Shown: piece by piece, positions 43,304 to 52,390 of the stretch
Layout: every line of letters begins with the position of its first letter
How positions within the stretch are numbered: the first letter of the stretch is position 1
Source: Cupriavidus basilensis
GTDB taxonomy: Bacteria > Pseudomonadota > Gammaproteobacteria > Burkholderiales > Burkholderiaceae
Assembly: GCF_008801925.2 (NCBI RefSeq)
Contig: NZ_CP062807.1
Location: forward strand, 1 to 64,000
DNA length: 64,000 nucleotides
Reading direction: 5' to 3'
Program-made: the position numbers and the translations under genes
The notes under the pieces: generated by a model
The model's database searches: none
Seen by the model: the letters and a program-made list of their open reading frames with translations, nothing else
Told to the model about the DNA's origin: nothing

Positions 43304-43347
43304 GTAATACGCGGGTAATTCAGTGGAGCAGGTCCGGTAGCTAGACT
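43304..43347 (+). promoter_or_regulatory. CzcR-type promoter of the CzcJ-like gene (proposed)
   Basis: GTAAT at 43304 and 43315 start 38 and 27 bp before a -10 TAGACT (43342-43347). The third position (43326) is GAGCA, a poor match. Register is identical to that of the porin, czcE and mgtC-like promoters. Confidence 0.6.
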
Positions 43348-43400
43348 GTGAACACGGTGAGCGATTAGAGACTCACAAACATTGACTCCGGAGAGATTCC

Positions 43401-43679
43401 ATGAAGACGATTCACACTGCCCTGATTGCTGCTGCCCTCACGATTGCTGCCGCCGGCTCCGCCATCGCTGCTACCCCTGATGGCCAGATCCACCGTCCCC
43501 GCGACCCCTACACCGACGGCGGACGCGCCGCAGTCAACGACATTTACGCCGGCGGTGCACGCATCGACAAGCGCGACGTGTTCACCGACGGCGCACGCCT
43601 CGGCCAGCGTGACGTATTTACCGACGGCTCGCGTATTGGGCCGCGTGATGTGTTCACCGATGGCGCACGCGGAATTTGA
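43401..43679 (+). CDS. Periplasmic protein with 12-residue repeats (CzcJ-like)
   Basis: A 92-residue protein with signal peptide MKTIHTALIAAALTIAAAGSAIA and a mature part made of tandem 12-residue units: DPYTDGGRAAVN, DIYAGGARIDKR, DVFTDGARLGQR, DVFTDGSRIGPR, DVFTDGARGI. It resembles small metal-induced proteins of C. metallidurans of the CzcJ/CopQ kind, recalled from memory and not verified, so no symbol is given. The Asp-rich repeats could bind cations. It has a ggagag RBS, its own CzcR-type promoter and a strong terminator, so it is monocistronic. Confidence 0.7.
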   Translation: MKTIHTALIAAALTIAAAGSAIAATPDGQIHRPRDPYTDGGRAAVNDIYAGGARIDKRDVFTDGARLGQRDVFTDGSRIGPRDVFTDGARGI

Positions 43680-43787
43680 CGCAAGCCGTCCCTGAAACTC
43701 AGACCGACCTCTGTGGGGGAGCCAGGCACCCGTCAGTTGCTTGGCTCTTGGTGCTCTTTCGCTTTATCCCGATGGCGAAAGCTTCCG

Positions 43788-43821
43788 AAGCTTGCCCTCC
43801 CCGGAGGGCAAGCTTTTTTTC
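43788..43821 (+). terminator. Strong Rho-independent terminator
   Basis: A 13-bp perfect stem, AAGCTTGCCCTCC (43788-43800) and GGAGGGCAAGCTT (43803-43815), followed by T residues. It ends the CzcJ-like transcript about 110 bp after its stop. Confidence 0.9.
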
Positions 43822-43925
43822 CCTCCATCGGCGTCAATCCGGTGCCGTTCATGATGCGGTGGCGCGTGCTACAACTTCCCATCGCCTCGTGTATTGCTAA
43901 GCGGCAGAACCGACGCCAATGACGA

Positions 43926-43954
43926 TGAAAAAGGCCCCGCATTGTGCGGGGCCT
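43926..43954 (-). terminator. Terminator of czcE
   Basis: On the minus strand GGCCCCGCA, loop, TGCGGGGCC (plus positions 43933-43953) is followed by a T-tract (plus AAAAA at 43928-43932). It lies 25 bp beyond the czcE stop. Confidence 0.88.
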
Positions 43955-43977
43955 GTAGTTCACCGGTTCAGCAACGT

Positions 43978-44373
43978 TCAGCCACCTGTGAAGAGGTCGC
44001 TTCTATCAATATAGACGCGCACGCCAGCGCTACCCGGCAGATCCGGCATCAACAAGCCAAGGTCCACACTCGTATCCCTGACCATCTGGGCGAAGGTCCA
44101 TGCGACGATCTTCTCGCCGGCCCGAAACGCCACCGTCTCGCCAGAGTCCACGTTGACATACCGCATCCCTGGCTTCACGTCGATAATGCGACTGGCCTGA
44201 GATTGGCCGGCTGGATCGCCATACAAGGTCGCGTGACGCTTCGCCATCGCCTGCGCCGTCGCCGTCGACGCAGGCACGCCCGGTTTCAACCCGGTCATTT
44301 CCAAAGCATACGAAGCCGACATCCCACCCAACAGCAACGCCGCAAACAGCAAGGCGTGTTTCTTCGTTTTCAT
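43978..44373 (-). CDS. czcE: CzcE, periplasmic metal-binding protein
   Basis: A 131-residue CzcE-family protein with signal peptide MKTKKHALLFAALLLGGMSASYA and the mature pattern IIDVKPGMRYVNVDSGETVAFRAGEKIVAWTF...VRVYIDRSDLF. CzcE binds Cu(II) and other ions in the periplasm and is thought to assist CzcS sensing. The second of two ATGs (44373) is used because the aaggag RBS touches the first (44379) but is properly spaced from the second. It is transcribed from its own CzcR-type promoter, just after czcS on the same strand. Confidence 0.88.
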   Translation of the reverse strand: MKTKKHALLFAALLLGGMSASYALEMTGLKPGVPASTATAQAMAKRHATLYGDPAGQSQASRIIDVKPGMRYVNVDSGETVAFRAGEKIVAWTFAQMVRDTSVDLGLLMPDLPGSAGVRVYIDRSDLFTGG

Positions 44374-44414
44374 AGTCATCTCCTTTCTAGAGACTTCGTT
44401 GATCTATGAAAACG

Positions 44415-44458
44415 AGTGTATAAATTGTACGCATGCTGCAGCCTTGCCCGGCGATTAC
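44415..44458 (-). promoter_or_regulatory. CzcR-type promoter of czcE (proposed)
   Basis: On the minus strand GTAAT (5' end 44458), GCAAG (44447) and GCATG (44436) precede a -10 TACACT (44420-44415) by 38, 27 and 16 bp, the same register as the porin and mgtC-like promoters. TATACA two bases earlier is an alternative -10. Confidence 0.6.
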
Positions 44459-44487
44459 AAATAGGCAATCGGGCTCATTGCACCACT

Positions 44488-45951
44488 CTACCCAACGACT
44501 GGTCGGTCCTGACTCGGCCTACCCACCGAAACCCGCGCTGAGGCTTCAGCACCGTTGAGCGGGAAGCGCAATGTAAAGCGTGTCTTCCCATCCAAGCCGC
44601 TCACGGCTGACGCGTCGCCGCCATGGAGCTCCATGATCGACAGGACGATGGCCAGGCCCAGCCCCGTGGACTGTGACGAGTTGGATCTCGCCCTATCCCC
44701 ACGGAAGAACCGATCAAAGATGAGGGAAAGTTCCCGCTCCGGGATTGGGTCTCCAACGTTCGTGATGTCGATGCAACAATGTGCCGCTTCGCGGCGCACC
44801 ACCAGATCTATCATCGAATTCGGCCACGCATGACGGACCGCATTTGACAGAACATTGTTGATCGCACGCTGGAACAGAATGGCATCAGCGACCAGGGTGG
44901 CATCCCCGCTTACCCTGATTACGACGCTTCGCTCCTCTGCAAGCACCGAAAAGTAGGCGGACAACTTGCGAAGTTCTGCATTCAACTGGAGTTCCGTCAA
45001 CTCGAGCGCCACATTGGCACTGTCAGCTCGCGCGAGGAACAACATCGCATCGATCATCCTCGCAAGTCGCTGGTATTCGACCAGGCTTTCCTCCACCAAG
45101 GCGACATACTCGGGCCCGGTGCGGTCTCGTGACAAGGCGACCTCGGCATGTCCAATGAGGTTGTTAAGCGGCGTGCGCAAATCATGGGCAAGATCGGCGG
45201 AGAACCGCGACAGCTTCTGATAACCATCCTCGAGGCGTTGCAGCATCGCATTGAACGCAGAGGCGATATCACGCACTTCGGTGGGCTTGGGTGGCATGTC
45301 CACCCGGTAGCTCAGCCGTTCCACACTGATCCGGTTGATCTGCTTGATAAGTACGTGCGCCGGCTCCAGCTCACGGCGCGTAATGGCCGCCCCCACCAGG
45401 GCCGTCAATATCACACCGACGGTGGTACCAAGCACGAGCGTCGTCCGGAATCGCGCAGTCACCTGCTTCCTGTCCTCGCCAGACTTCGCCACGAACACCG
45501 TCGCCCGCGTACCGTCTCGCCCCAACACCGCATCGGCGGACTGGAACATGAGCGATGACTTTCCCGTGACCGCCGCTTGGTCAGTGCCTTCCAGCAATGC
45601 ATCGTTGCCCGTGCGAAACAAAAGCCGGCCATCCAGCGCCGTGACGCGAACGATGAGGTCCGAGTAACCTCGCACCAGATCATCGAAGCGATGCTGCGCC
45701 GCCGGGACGCCCTGCACCCCGTCCACCTCGCGCAAGAAATGCTCGACCTGTTCGAGTTTTCCCTTTACAACCTCATCGTCTCTGGCCTCGAGTTGCGCGG
45801 CGAGCGAGTAGTAAGCAAAGGCGCCCATGCTGGCCAGCGCGATAGACAGTACCAATGCAAAGAAGAGCCCAAGCCGCCTCGTCAGTGACAGCGGGGTTAT
45901 CGAAGTCCCGGGCCTCATTCCGTCACCGGCCGCGCTCTGGGTCGAGGACAT
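44488..45951 (-). CDS. czcS: CzcS, metal-sensing histidine kinase
   Basis: A 487-residue two-component sensor. Membrane helix 1 is at about residues 26-50 ([22 protein letters not shown]), the periplasmic sensor lies between, and helix 2 is at about 170-192 ([20 protein letters not shown]). A HAMP domain, the phospho-acceptor [13 protein letters not shown] and the ATPase boxes [22 protein letters not shown] and [16 protein letters not shown] follow. It would phosphorylate CzcR when periplasmic Zn, Co or Cd is high. It overlaps czcR by 29 bp, so the pair is co-translated. Confidence 0.93.
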   Translation of the reverse strand: MSSTQSAAGDGMRPGTSITPLSLTRRLGLFFALVLSIALASMGAFAYYSLAAQLEARDDEVVKGKLEQVEHFLREVDGVQGVPAAQHRFDDLVRGYSDLIVRVTALDGRLLFRTGNDALLEGTDQAAVTGKSSLMFQSADAVLGRDGTRATVFVAKSGEDRKQVTARFRTTLVLGTTVGVILTALVGAAITRRELEPAHVLIKQINRISVERLSYRVDMPPKPTEVRDIASAFNAMLQRLEDGYQKLSRFSADLAHDLRTPLNNLIGHAEVALSRDRTGPEYVALVEESLVEYQRLARMIDAMLFLARADSANVALELTELQLNAELRKLSAYFSVLAEERSVVIRVSGDATLVADAILFQRAINNVLSNAVRHAWPNSMIDLVVRREAAHCCIDITNVGDPIPERELSLIFDRFFRGDRARSNSSQSTGLGLAIVLSIMELHGGDASAVSGLDGKTRFTLRFPLNGAEASARVSVGRPSQDRPVVG

Positions 45952-46600
45952 AGCCCATTCCCCGTACGGTATGGATCAGCTTTTGATCGAAGGGATCATC
46001 CACCTTGGATCTCAGGCGCCGGATCGCGACGTCAACGACATTGGTATCCGTGTCGAAGTTGACGTCCCAGACCTGGGACGCGATCGTGGTTCGCGACAGC
46101 ACCTCCCCTCTCCGGCGCATGAGCAGGTGCAACAGCGAGAACTCCTGATTCGTCAATTCAATGCGGGTAGTTCCCCGGAATACCCGCCTTCCAAGCACGT
46201 CGATGTCCAGATCGGCAATGCGCAATCGCTCGGACTCCTTCGAGGTGCTTTGGCGCAAGCAACGCCGGATACGGGCAAGGAGCTCGGCAAAGGCGAAGGG
46301 CTTGACCAGGTAATCGTCTGCCCCCAACTCGAAGCCTCTGACACGATCCGCCACATCATCCAGCGCCGTCAGAAACAGTACGGGTGTCTCGGACTTGGAT
46401 CGAATGGACTTGATGACCGTCCACCCGTCCATACCTGGCAGCATGACGTCCAGGATGATGACGTCGTAGTCGGTCTCTTCCGCCATGTGGAGCCCATCGC
46501 CACCATTGTTCGCGATGTCGACCACGAAACCCGACTCCGACAATCCCTTCTGCAAATACTCCGCAGTACGCGGTTCGTCTTCTACAACAAGTACCCGCAC
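45923..46600 (-). CDS. czcR: CzcR, OmpR-type response regulator
   Basis: A 225-residue response regulator. The receiver domain [21 protein letters not shown] carries the phospho-acceptor Asp in [14 protein letters not shown], and the winged-helix output domain includes [22 protein letters not shown] and [17 protein letters not shown]. The GTG at 46600 is used: it has an aggagg 10 bp upstream and gives the known length, whereas the open frame to 46672 runs back into czcD. It starts one base after the czcD stop. It is the likely activator of the 11-bp-repeat promoters described here. Confidence 0.93.
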   Translation of the reverse strand: MRVLVVEDEPRTAEYLQKGLSESGFVVDIANNGGDGLHMAEETDYDVIILDVMLPGMDGWTVIKSIRSKSETPVLFLTALDDVADRVRGFELGADDYLVKPFAFAELLARIRRCLRQSTSKESERLRIADLDIDVLGRRVFRGTTRIELTNQEFSLLHLLMRRRGEVLSRTTIASQVWDVNFDTDTNVVDVAIRRLRSKVDDPFDQKLIHTVRGMGYVLDPERGR

Positions 46601-46601
46601 C

Positions 46602-47552
46602 TTAGTTTCCTCCTGCAGCAAGCGACTTCGATCCGACCAGTGCTGGCGATGCATTGAAATGCTGAGCTGCATCCGCTTGTTCGCATGGTGCCAGTTCGAA
46701 CTGAATGGTCACGTGCGTGATATCGAATTTGTCAGCCAGCATCTGCTTCAATTCCGGTAGCACTTCCATTTCCGGGTTGACGGCCGTGTCATTCACGACA
46801 TGAACCGTCAAGCTCGCCTTGCCGCTGGTAAGTGCCCAGATGTGGAGGTCATGGAAGCTTTTTACCCCGGGCGTCGCCAGAATTTGCTTCTCAACCTCTG
46901 CCAGATCCACGTCATCGGGTACGCCTTCGAGCAGCACATTCAGGCTCGACTTCAGCAGGATCCACGTGCGAGGCAGTACCCAGAGGCCGATCAGCACCGC
47001 AATGGCGGAGTCGACCCACGCCCAGCCCGTGAAGCGGATGATGATCGCACCGGCGATGACGCCAACCGACCCGAGCAGATCGCTCCAGACTTCCAGATAA
47101 GCACCCTTCACGTTCAGGCTGCTGCTTTGCCCGGAGGACAGCATGCGCATGCTGATGAGATTGATGATCAGGCCCAGCACAGCCACGACGAACATGCCGG
47201 TTGACTCAATCTGAGGTGGCGATTTCAGCCGCAGGTAGGCTTCGTACAGGATGTAGATAGCCACACCGAACAGCAGCAATGCGTTAAAGGCCGCGGCAAG
47301 AATCTCAAAACGGTAGTAGCCAAATGTCCGCTTCTTGTCCGCGGGTCGCTTGGCGATCGCAATAGCAGCCAGTGCGATGGCCAGTGCGACGGTGTCCGTG
47401 AGCATGTGCGCGGCGTCGGAGATCAACGCCAGGCTCTTCGTCATGACACCACCGACCACTTCGGCAATCAGGAACGTACCGGTCAGCGCAAGGGCGATCT
47501 TGAGCGATCGCTCGTTGCCACCGGGATGGTCGTGTGAGTGACCTGCGCCCAT
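46602..47552 (-). CDS. czcD: CzcD, cation diffusion facilitator
   Basis: A 316-residue CDF-family exporter with six membrane helices. It has a His-rich N-terminus ([14 protein letters not shown]), the metal-site motifs [14 protein letters not shown] in helix II and [12 protein letters not shown] in helix V, and a soluble C-terminal domain ([22 protein letters not shown]). It moves Zn, Co or Cd into the periplasm in exchange for protons or K+. It starts 51 bp after the czcA stop, beyond a terminator hairpin, and is followed directly by czcR, so czcDRS forms a sub-operon. Confidence 0.95.
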   Translation of the reverse strand: MGAGHSHDHPGGNERSLKIALALTGTFLIAEVVGGVMTKSLALISDAAHMLTDTVALAIALAAIAIAKRPADKKRTFGYYRFEILAAAFNALLLFGVAIYILYEAYLRLKSPPQIESTGMFVVAVLGLIINLISMRMLSSGQSSSLNVKGAYLEVWSDLLGSVGVIAGAIIIRFTGWAWVDSAIAVLIGLWVLPRTWILLKSSLNVLLEGVPDDVDLAEVEKQILATPGVKSFHDLHIWALTSGKASLTVHVVNDTAVNPEMEVLPELKQMLADKFDITHVTIQFELAPCEQADAAQHFNASPALVGSKSLAAGGN

Positions 47553-47564
47553 AGAAACTCCTAT

Positions 47565-47593
47565 AAAAATTGGGCGGTACGATGACCGCCCAA
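47565..47593 (-). terminator. Terminator/attenuator between czcA and czcD
   Basis: On the minus strand TTGGGCGGT, loop of 6, ACCGCCCAA (plus 47570-47593), then TTTTTA. It separates the czcICBA transcript from czcD, allowing partial readthrough into czcDRS. Confidence 0.85.
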
Positions 47594-47602
47594 GGATTTA
47601 CG

Positions 47603-50600
47603 TCATGCAGGCTGGCGGCCTTGATCCGGTTGATGCGTCTGAGTGACTGGCTCGCGAGTATCTTCCGCGTCCTCATCCTTGCGGTGAGCAAGTCGATAGA
47701 GCACCGGCAACACCAGTAGGGTCAGCGCCGTGGACGACAAGATGCCACCGATTACCACCGTTGCGAGGGGACGTTGCACCTCAGCGCCCGTACCGGTGGC
47801 GATGGCCATCGGCACGAAACCCAGGGATGCCACCAGGGCCGTCATCAGCACCGGACGCAGTCGCGTCAGGGCGCCAACTCGGACCGCGCTGTCGAGGGAA
47901 TGCCCTTCTTCGCGCAGCGATCGGATAAACGACAGCATCACCAGACCATTGAGCACCGCCACCCCGCACAGCGCGATGAAGCCCACCGCTGCAGTAATGG
48001 ACATCGGAATGCCGCGTATCCACAGGGCAAGAATCCCGCCAGTCAGCGCAAAGGGAATGCCCGTGAAGACTAGCAAGCCATCCTTGATGTTGTTGAACAT
48101 CGCAAACAACAGTACGAAGACCAGCAACAGCGCCACCGGCACTACCACCTGCAGGCGGGTGGTGGCGGACTGCAGTTGCTCAAAGGTGCCACCCCATGTC
48201 ATCCAGTAGCCAGCCGGGATCTTGACCTGGCTTTGGATAGCCGCTTCCGCCTCGGGCACGAATGAACCAATATCACGTCCACGAACGTTGGCACTGATCA
48301 CGATGCGGCGCTTGCCGTTCTCGCGCGAGATCTGGTTCGGGCCGGGCGCCATTTCCAGCGTCGCCACCTCGCTCAATGGGATAAACGTCGTTCTCGCGTC
48401 CACTCCTTTTGGCAACGGAATCGGCAATCGGCGCAGAGCCTCGACCTCGCCGCGCACAGCTTCGGGCAGGCGGACCACGATATCGAAACGACGATCGCCC
48501 TGGAAGAAGGTTCCGGAATCACGGCCTCCGACGCCCGTTGCCACCGCGTCTTGCACGTCGCTCATGTTAAGCCCGTATCGCGCCGCCTTCTCCCGATCGA
48601 TCTTGACCGTCAGCATCGGCAAGCCGGTGGTCTGTTCTACCTTCACCTCCTGCGCGCCGGGGATGCCCTGCAGCACGGCCGATACCTTCTTCGCCGTCTC
48701 GCTGAGCACGTTGTTGTCATCGCCGAAGATCTTGACTGCGACGTCCGAGCGGACCCCGGAGATCAGCTCGTTGAACCGCAGCTGGATCGGTTGGGAGAAC
48801 TCGTAGTTGTTCCCGGGGATCTTGCCGGCTTCCTCCTGGATGGCGGACAGCAGTTCGGCATGTGTTTTCTTCGGCTCTGGCCAATCCTTCTCAGGCTTGA
48901 GCATGATGTAGCCATCCGAAATATTCGGCGGCATCGGATCGGATGCAATCTCCGCCGTACCTGTCCGCGCAAACACGCGCTCGATTTCGGGGAATTTTGC
49001 CTTGAGGGTCGTCTCGATCGTCTTCTGCATCTCCACGGACTGCGACAGGCTCGTGCCAGGAATGCGCAGCGCCTGGATGGCAATGTCGCCTTCGTTCAGA
49101 TTGGGGATGAACTCGCTGCCCAGGCGGGCCGCAATGGCCACGCACAGAACAATTGACACCGCGGCAAACGTCAATACAACGGCCGTGTTCGCGAGCGACT
49201 TTTCCAGCAGCGGCTCGTAGCGACGCTTCGCCCAGAGCATGAGACGATTTTCTTTCTCGGCCACCCGTTCGCCGATGAACAAGGCGACCGCAGCCGGAAC
49301 GAACGTCACGGACAGAATCATCGCGCCCAGCAGCGCCAGGACGACCGTGAACGCCATCGGGTGGAACATCTTGCCTTCCACCCCCGTCAGCGCAAAGATC
49401 GGCAGGTAGACGATCATAATGATGAGCTGACCGAAGATCAGTGGGCGACGCGCCTCCTTCGCTGCGGCAAACACCTCATGGAACCGCTCGGAGCGCGTCA
49501 ATGGCCGGCCATGGTGTTCCTGCGCATGCGCCAGTCGCCTCACACAGTTTTCGACAATCACCACCGCGCCATCGATGATGATGCCGAAGTCGAGCGCGCC
49601 CAAGCTCATCAGGTTCGCACTGATCTTGTAGTTCACCATCCCCGTGAAGGTGAACAACATCGCCAGCGGAATGATCGTCGCGGTAATCAGCGCCGCGCGG
49701 ATGTTACCCAGGAAAAGGAACAGAATTACGATGACGAGCACCGCGCCTTCAAGAAGGTTCTTCTTGACGGTCGCAATGGCCTTGTCGACCAGACGTGTCC
49801 GGTCGTATACCGTTACGATCTTCACACCTTCCGGCATCGTACGGTTAATGGAAGCGACCTTTTCATCGACCGCTTTTGACACAGCCCGGCTGTTTTCGCC
49901 GATGAGCATGAATACCGTGCCCAGCACAACTTCCTTGCCATTCTCGGTTGCCGCACCGGTACGCAGTTCCTTGCCAATCTCCACATCCCCGATGTCGCGA
50001 ATGCGGATCGGCTGCCCCTGCGCTGTACCGACAATAATGTTGCGGATGTCGTCTTCGGACGCAACCTGACCCGGCGCACGAACCAGATACTGCTCGCCCC
50101 TACGCTCGATGTAGCCCGCACCCACGTTGTCGTTGTTCTTGTTCAGCGCATTGACGACGTCGGTCAGCGTCAGCCCGTACGACGCTAGCCGTTCAAGACT
50201 CGGCGCGACCAGGTACTGCTTGTTGAAACCACCGATAGTATTGATCTCGGTGACACCGGGCACGTTACGCAGTTGCGGCCGTACCACCCAATCCTGGATT
50301 TCGCGCAAATCTGTCGGCGTATAGGCAGTCCCGTCAGCTTTGCGAGCACCCTCTTCGGCTTCAACGGTCCATAGATAGATCTCCCCGAGGCCGGTCGAAA
50401 TAGGCCCCATCGCCGGCACAACGCCTTCAGGCAGATTGTCCTTGGCTTCCTGGATGCGCTGGTTGACGAGTTGGCGCGCGAAATAGACGTCCGTGCCATC
50501 CTTGAAGATGACCGTCACCTGCGACAAGCCATAGCGGGACAGGGAACGCGTCTGTTCGAGTCCCGGCAGGCCGGCCATCACGACCTCGATCGGATACGTA

Positions 50601-50794
50601 ACACGCTGTTCGGTTTCGAGCGGTGAATAGCCTGGTGCCGAGGTATTGACCTGAACCTGAACGTTGGTAATGTCAGGGACCGCGTCGATCGGTAGTCGGT
50701 TGTAGCTGAAAATCCCTAACCCGGCCATTCCAAACACGGCGAGCAGGACCAGCCATCGCTGCTGGATGGCGAAACTAATGATACGTTCAAACAT
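47603..50794 (-). CDS. czcA: CzcA, RND proton/metal antiporter
   Basis: A 1063-residue HME-RND pump, the same length as C. metallidurans CzcA. The proton-relay acidic residues in membrane helix IV fall exactly at Asp402, Asp408 and Glu415 (LDFGIIIDGAVVIVEN). It has 12 membrane helices and two large periplasmic loops, for example GYSPLETEQRVTYPIEVVMAGLPGLEQ. Start at the ATG 50794 (MFERIISFAIQQRW); the open frame extends to 50842 but this ATG has an RBS-like ggggga and the family N-terminus. It expels Zn, Co and Cd with CzcB and CzcC. Gene order I-C-B-A-D is as in pMOL30. Confidence 0.97.
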   Translation of the reverse strand: MFERIISFAIQQRWLVLLAVFGMAGLGIFSYNRLPIDAVPDITNVQVQVNTSAPGYSPLETEQRVTYPIEVVMAGLPGLEQTRSLSRYGLSQVTVIFKDGTDVYFARQLVNQRIQEAKDNLPEGVVPAMGPISTGLGEIYLWTVEAEEGARKADGTAYTPTDLREIQDWVVRPQLRNVPGVTEINTIGGFNKQYLVAPSLERLASYGLTLTDVVNALNKNNDNVGAGYIERRGEQYLVRAPGQVASEDDIRNIIVGTAQGQPIRIRDIGDVEIGKELRTGAATENGKEVVLGTVFMLIGENSRAVSKAVDEKVASINRTMPEGVKIVTVYDRTRLVDKAIATVKKNLLEGAVLVIVILFLFLGNIRAALITATIIPLAMLFTFTGMVNYKISANLMSLGALDFGIIIDGAVVIVENCVRRLAHAQEHHGRPLTRSERFHEVFAAAKEARRPLIFGQLIIMIVYLPIFALTGVEGKMFHPMAFTVVLALLGAMILSVTFVPAAVALFIGERVAEKENRLMLWAKRRYEPLLEKSLANTAVVLTFAAVSIVLCVAIAARLGSEFIPNLNEGDIAIQALRIPGTSLSQSVEMQKTIETTLKAKFPEIERVFARTGTAEIASDPMPPNISDGYIMLKPEKDWPEPKKTHAELLSAIQEEAGKIPGNNYEFSQPIQLRFNELISGVRSDVAVKIFGDDNNVLSETAKKVSAVLQGIPGAQEVKVEQTTGLPMLTVKIDREKAARYGLNMSDVQDAVATGVGGRDSGTFFQGDRRFDIVVRLPEAVRGEVEALRRLPIPLPKGVDARTTFIPLSEVATLEMAPGPNQISRENGKRRIVISANVRGRDIGSFVPEAEAAIQSQVKIPAGYWMTWGGTFEQLQSATTRLQVVVPVALLLVFVLLFAMFNNIKDGLLVFTGIPFALTGGILALWIRGIPMSITAAVGFIALCGVAVLNGLVMLSFIRSLREEGHSLDSAVRVGALTRLRPVLMTALVASLGFVPMAIATGTGAEVQRPLATVVIGGILSSTALTLLVLPVLYRLAHRKDEDAEDTREPVTQTHQPDQGRQPA

Positions 50795-50810
50795 TGCTGT
50801 TTCCCCCGTA

Positions 50811-52373
50811 TCAATGGCCGTGTTCGGCGCTGGATTTGCCAAGTTCGGCCTTCAGAACAAAACTGTTGGCGGCGGCGTAACGTGCGCCCGGCTTCAGGCC
50901 CTCGACAATCTCGATGACCTTGCCGTTTGTCCGGCCGACCTTCACCGGCTGCGGCACGAATCCACCTTGAACCGCGACAAAGACTACGCTCTCGCCATTG
51001 ACGTCCTGGACGGCCTCGGTCTTCACCGCAACGGGCACCTCGACATCAGCACCGAATACGTCGACCGTGACGAAGAGACCCGGTCGCCAAGCCATCTGTG
51101 GATTGGTCAATGTTACGCGGGCCTTCGCCGTCCGCGTCTGCTCGCCCAGCAGCGAACCCACGTATGAAACGGTGCCATCTGCCTTCACATCGGACGATGC
51201 CGAATTGATCGACGCCTTTTCGCCGATGCGCACCCGCTCGACATCCTTGGCAGACACCACGAACTCGGCCCAGACGGACGACAGATCCGACAGCGTGAAC
51301 ACGTTGGCGTTGTCCGCCACCGCTTCCCCAAGCGAGATATGCTTTTCAACGATCATGCCGTCGAACGGTGCGCGCAGCTCGTAGCGATTGAGTGCCGTCG
51401 AGCTGTTGCTGGCGCCAATGGCGGTCAGCTTCTGCTGCGCGTTCTGGACACTGATCTGCGCTTCCTGCAGCGCGTTGCGGGCGCTCAGATAATCTTGCTC
51501 CGCAGAGATCTTCTGTTCCCAGAGCTTCTTCTCGCGGTCATAAGTGACACGCGCCAGATCCAGACGTTTCTGTGCTGCGAGCAGTTCGCTGCGCTGGTCA
51601 GAAAGTCCGGTGCTCGCGATGACCGCGAGAACCTGTCCCTTCTTAACCTGTTGCCCAATATTGGCCGGAACGCTCTCTACGACGCCAGCCAGTCGCGGCA
51701 CCACGTGGGCTGTCTTGTCTTCGTTGAAACGGATTTCGCCGGGGAACTGGACGCCAGCCTGGACCTTTGCCGAGCCCGCGGTTTGAACCACTACCCCTGT
51801 CTTGGCCAGCTGGTCCGCTGTCAACTCAATCTTGCCTTCCTCTTTCGAGAGCCGCACGGCGAGTGGCGAAGACGAACCGGGCAAGGTCACATTTGCGGTC
51901 ACGTCAAAGACATGGGGCTCGGCAACTGGCTGTTGGCTTTCCAGCGCGTCGCCAGACACCACGAACTTGAGCGCTTGAGACTCGCCCGTAGCCCGCACGA
52001 GCTGGCCTGTCGCTGCCACGCCATTTGCCACCGCCTTCCCAGACTTGCTAACCCAGAGCCGAATACGGGCCTCGCCCTTGGATTCGGCCGTGCCAATTTC
52101 GACGTCATAGCCATCACGCGAAAAGAGCGCGCCACCATTGGGGCCCTTCTTGACCTCGTGATGCTCGCCGTCGCCGTGTGACTTGTCATCCTTGTGGTCG
52201 GCTTCCGCCGCCTGCTTGCCATGGTGCTCGGTGTCGCCATGCCCCTTGGATTCCGAGTGCCCACCCTGCTCTTCCGGCGCAGAGCGCCCGCTCAGCAGAA
52301 CGCCACCAGTCGCGACGCCGCCCACCAGTACGATGGCCGCAATGGCAGCCTTTTGTTTGTTCGAAATAGCCAT
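50811..52373 (-). CDS. czcB: CzcB, periplasmic adaptor of the Czc efflux pump
   Basis: A 520-residue membrane-fusion protein. The N-terminal membrane anchor AAIAAIVLVGGVATGGVLL is followed by a long His/Asp/Lys-rich segment (about residues 35-78, including HSESKGHGDTEHHGKQ and SHGDGEHHEVKKG) likely to bind metal. Then come the lipoyl/barrel and coiled-coil regions (VVPRLAGVVESVPANIGQQVKKGQVLAVI and LDLARVTYDREKKLWEQKI). It links CzcA to CzcC across the periplasm. The spacing to czcA is 16 bp and to czcC 17 bp, typical of one operon. Confidence 0.95.
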   Translation of the reverse strand: MAISNKQKAAIAAIVLVGGVATGGVLLSGRSAPEEQGGHSESKGHGDTEHHGKQAAEADHKDDKSHGDGEHHEVKKGPNGGALFSRDGYDVEIGTAESKGEARIRLWVSKSGKAVANGVAATGQLVRATGESQALKFVVSGDALESQQPVAEPHVFDVTANVTLPGSSSPLAVRLSKEEGKIELTADQLAKTGVVVQTAGSAKVQAGVQFPGEIRFNEDKTAHVVPRLAGVVESVPANIGQQVKKGQVLAVIASTGLSDQRSELLAAQKRLDLARVTYDREKKLWEQKISAEQDYLSARNALQEAQISVQNAQQKLTAIGASNSSTALNRYELRAPFDGMIVEKHISLGEAVADNANVFTLSDLSSVWAEFVVSAKDVERVRIGEKASINSASSDVKADGTVSYVGSLLGEQTRTAKARVTLTNPQMAWRPGLFVTVDVFGADVEVPVAVKTEAVQDVNGESVVFVAVQGGFVPQPVKVGRTNGKVIEIVEGLKPGARYAAANSFVLKAELGKSSAEHGH

Positions 52374-52390
52374 GTTTTATGAATCCCGTC

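Noticed and set aside
49361..49879. Plus-strand frame inside czcA
   Set aside because: Antisense to the catalytic core of czcA and without RBS or domain.
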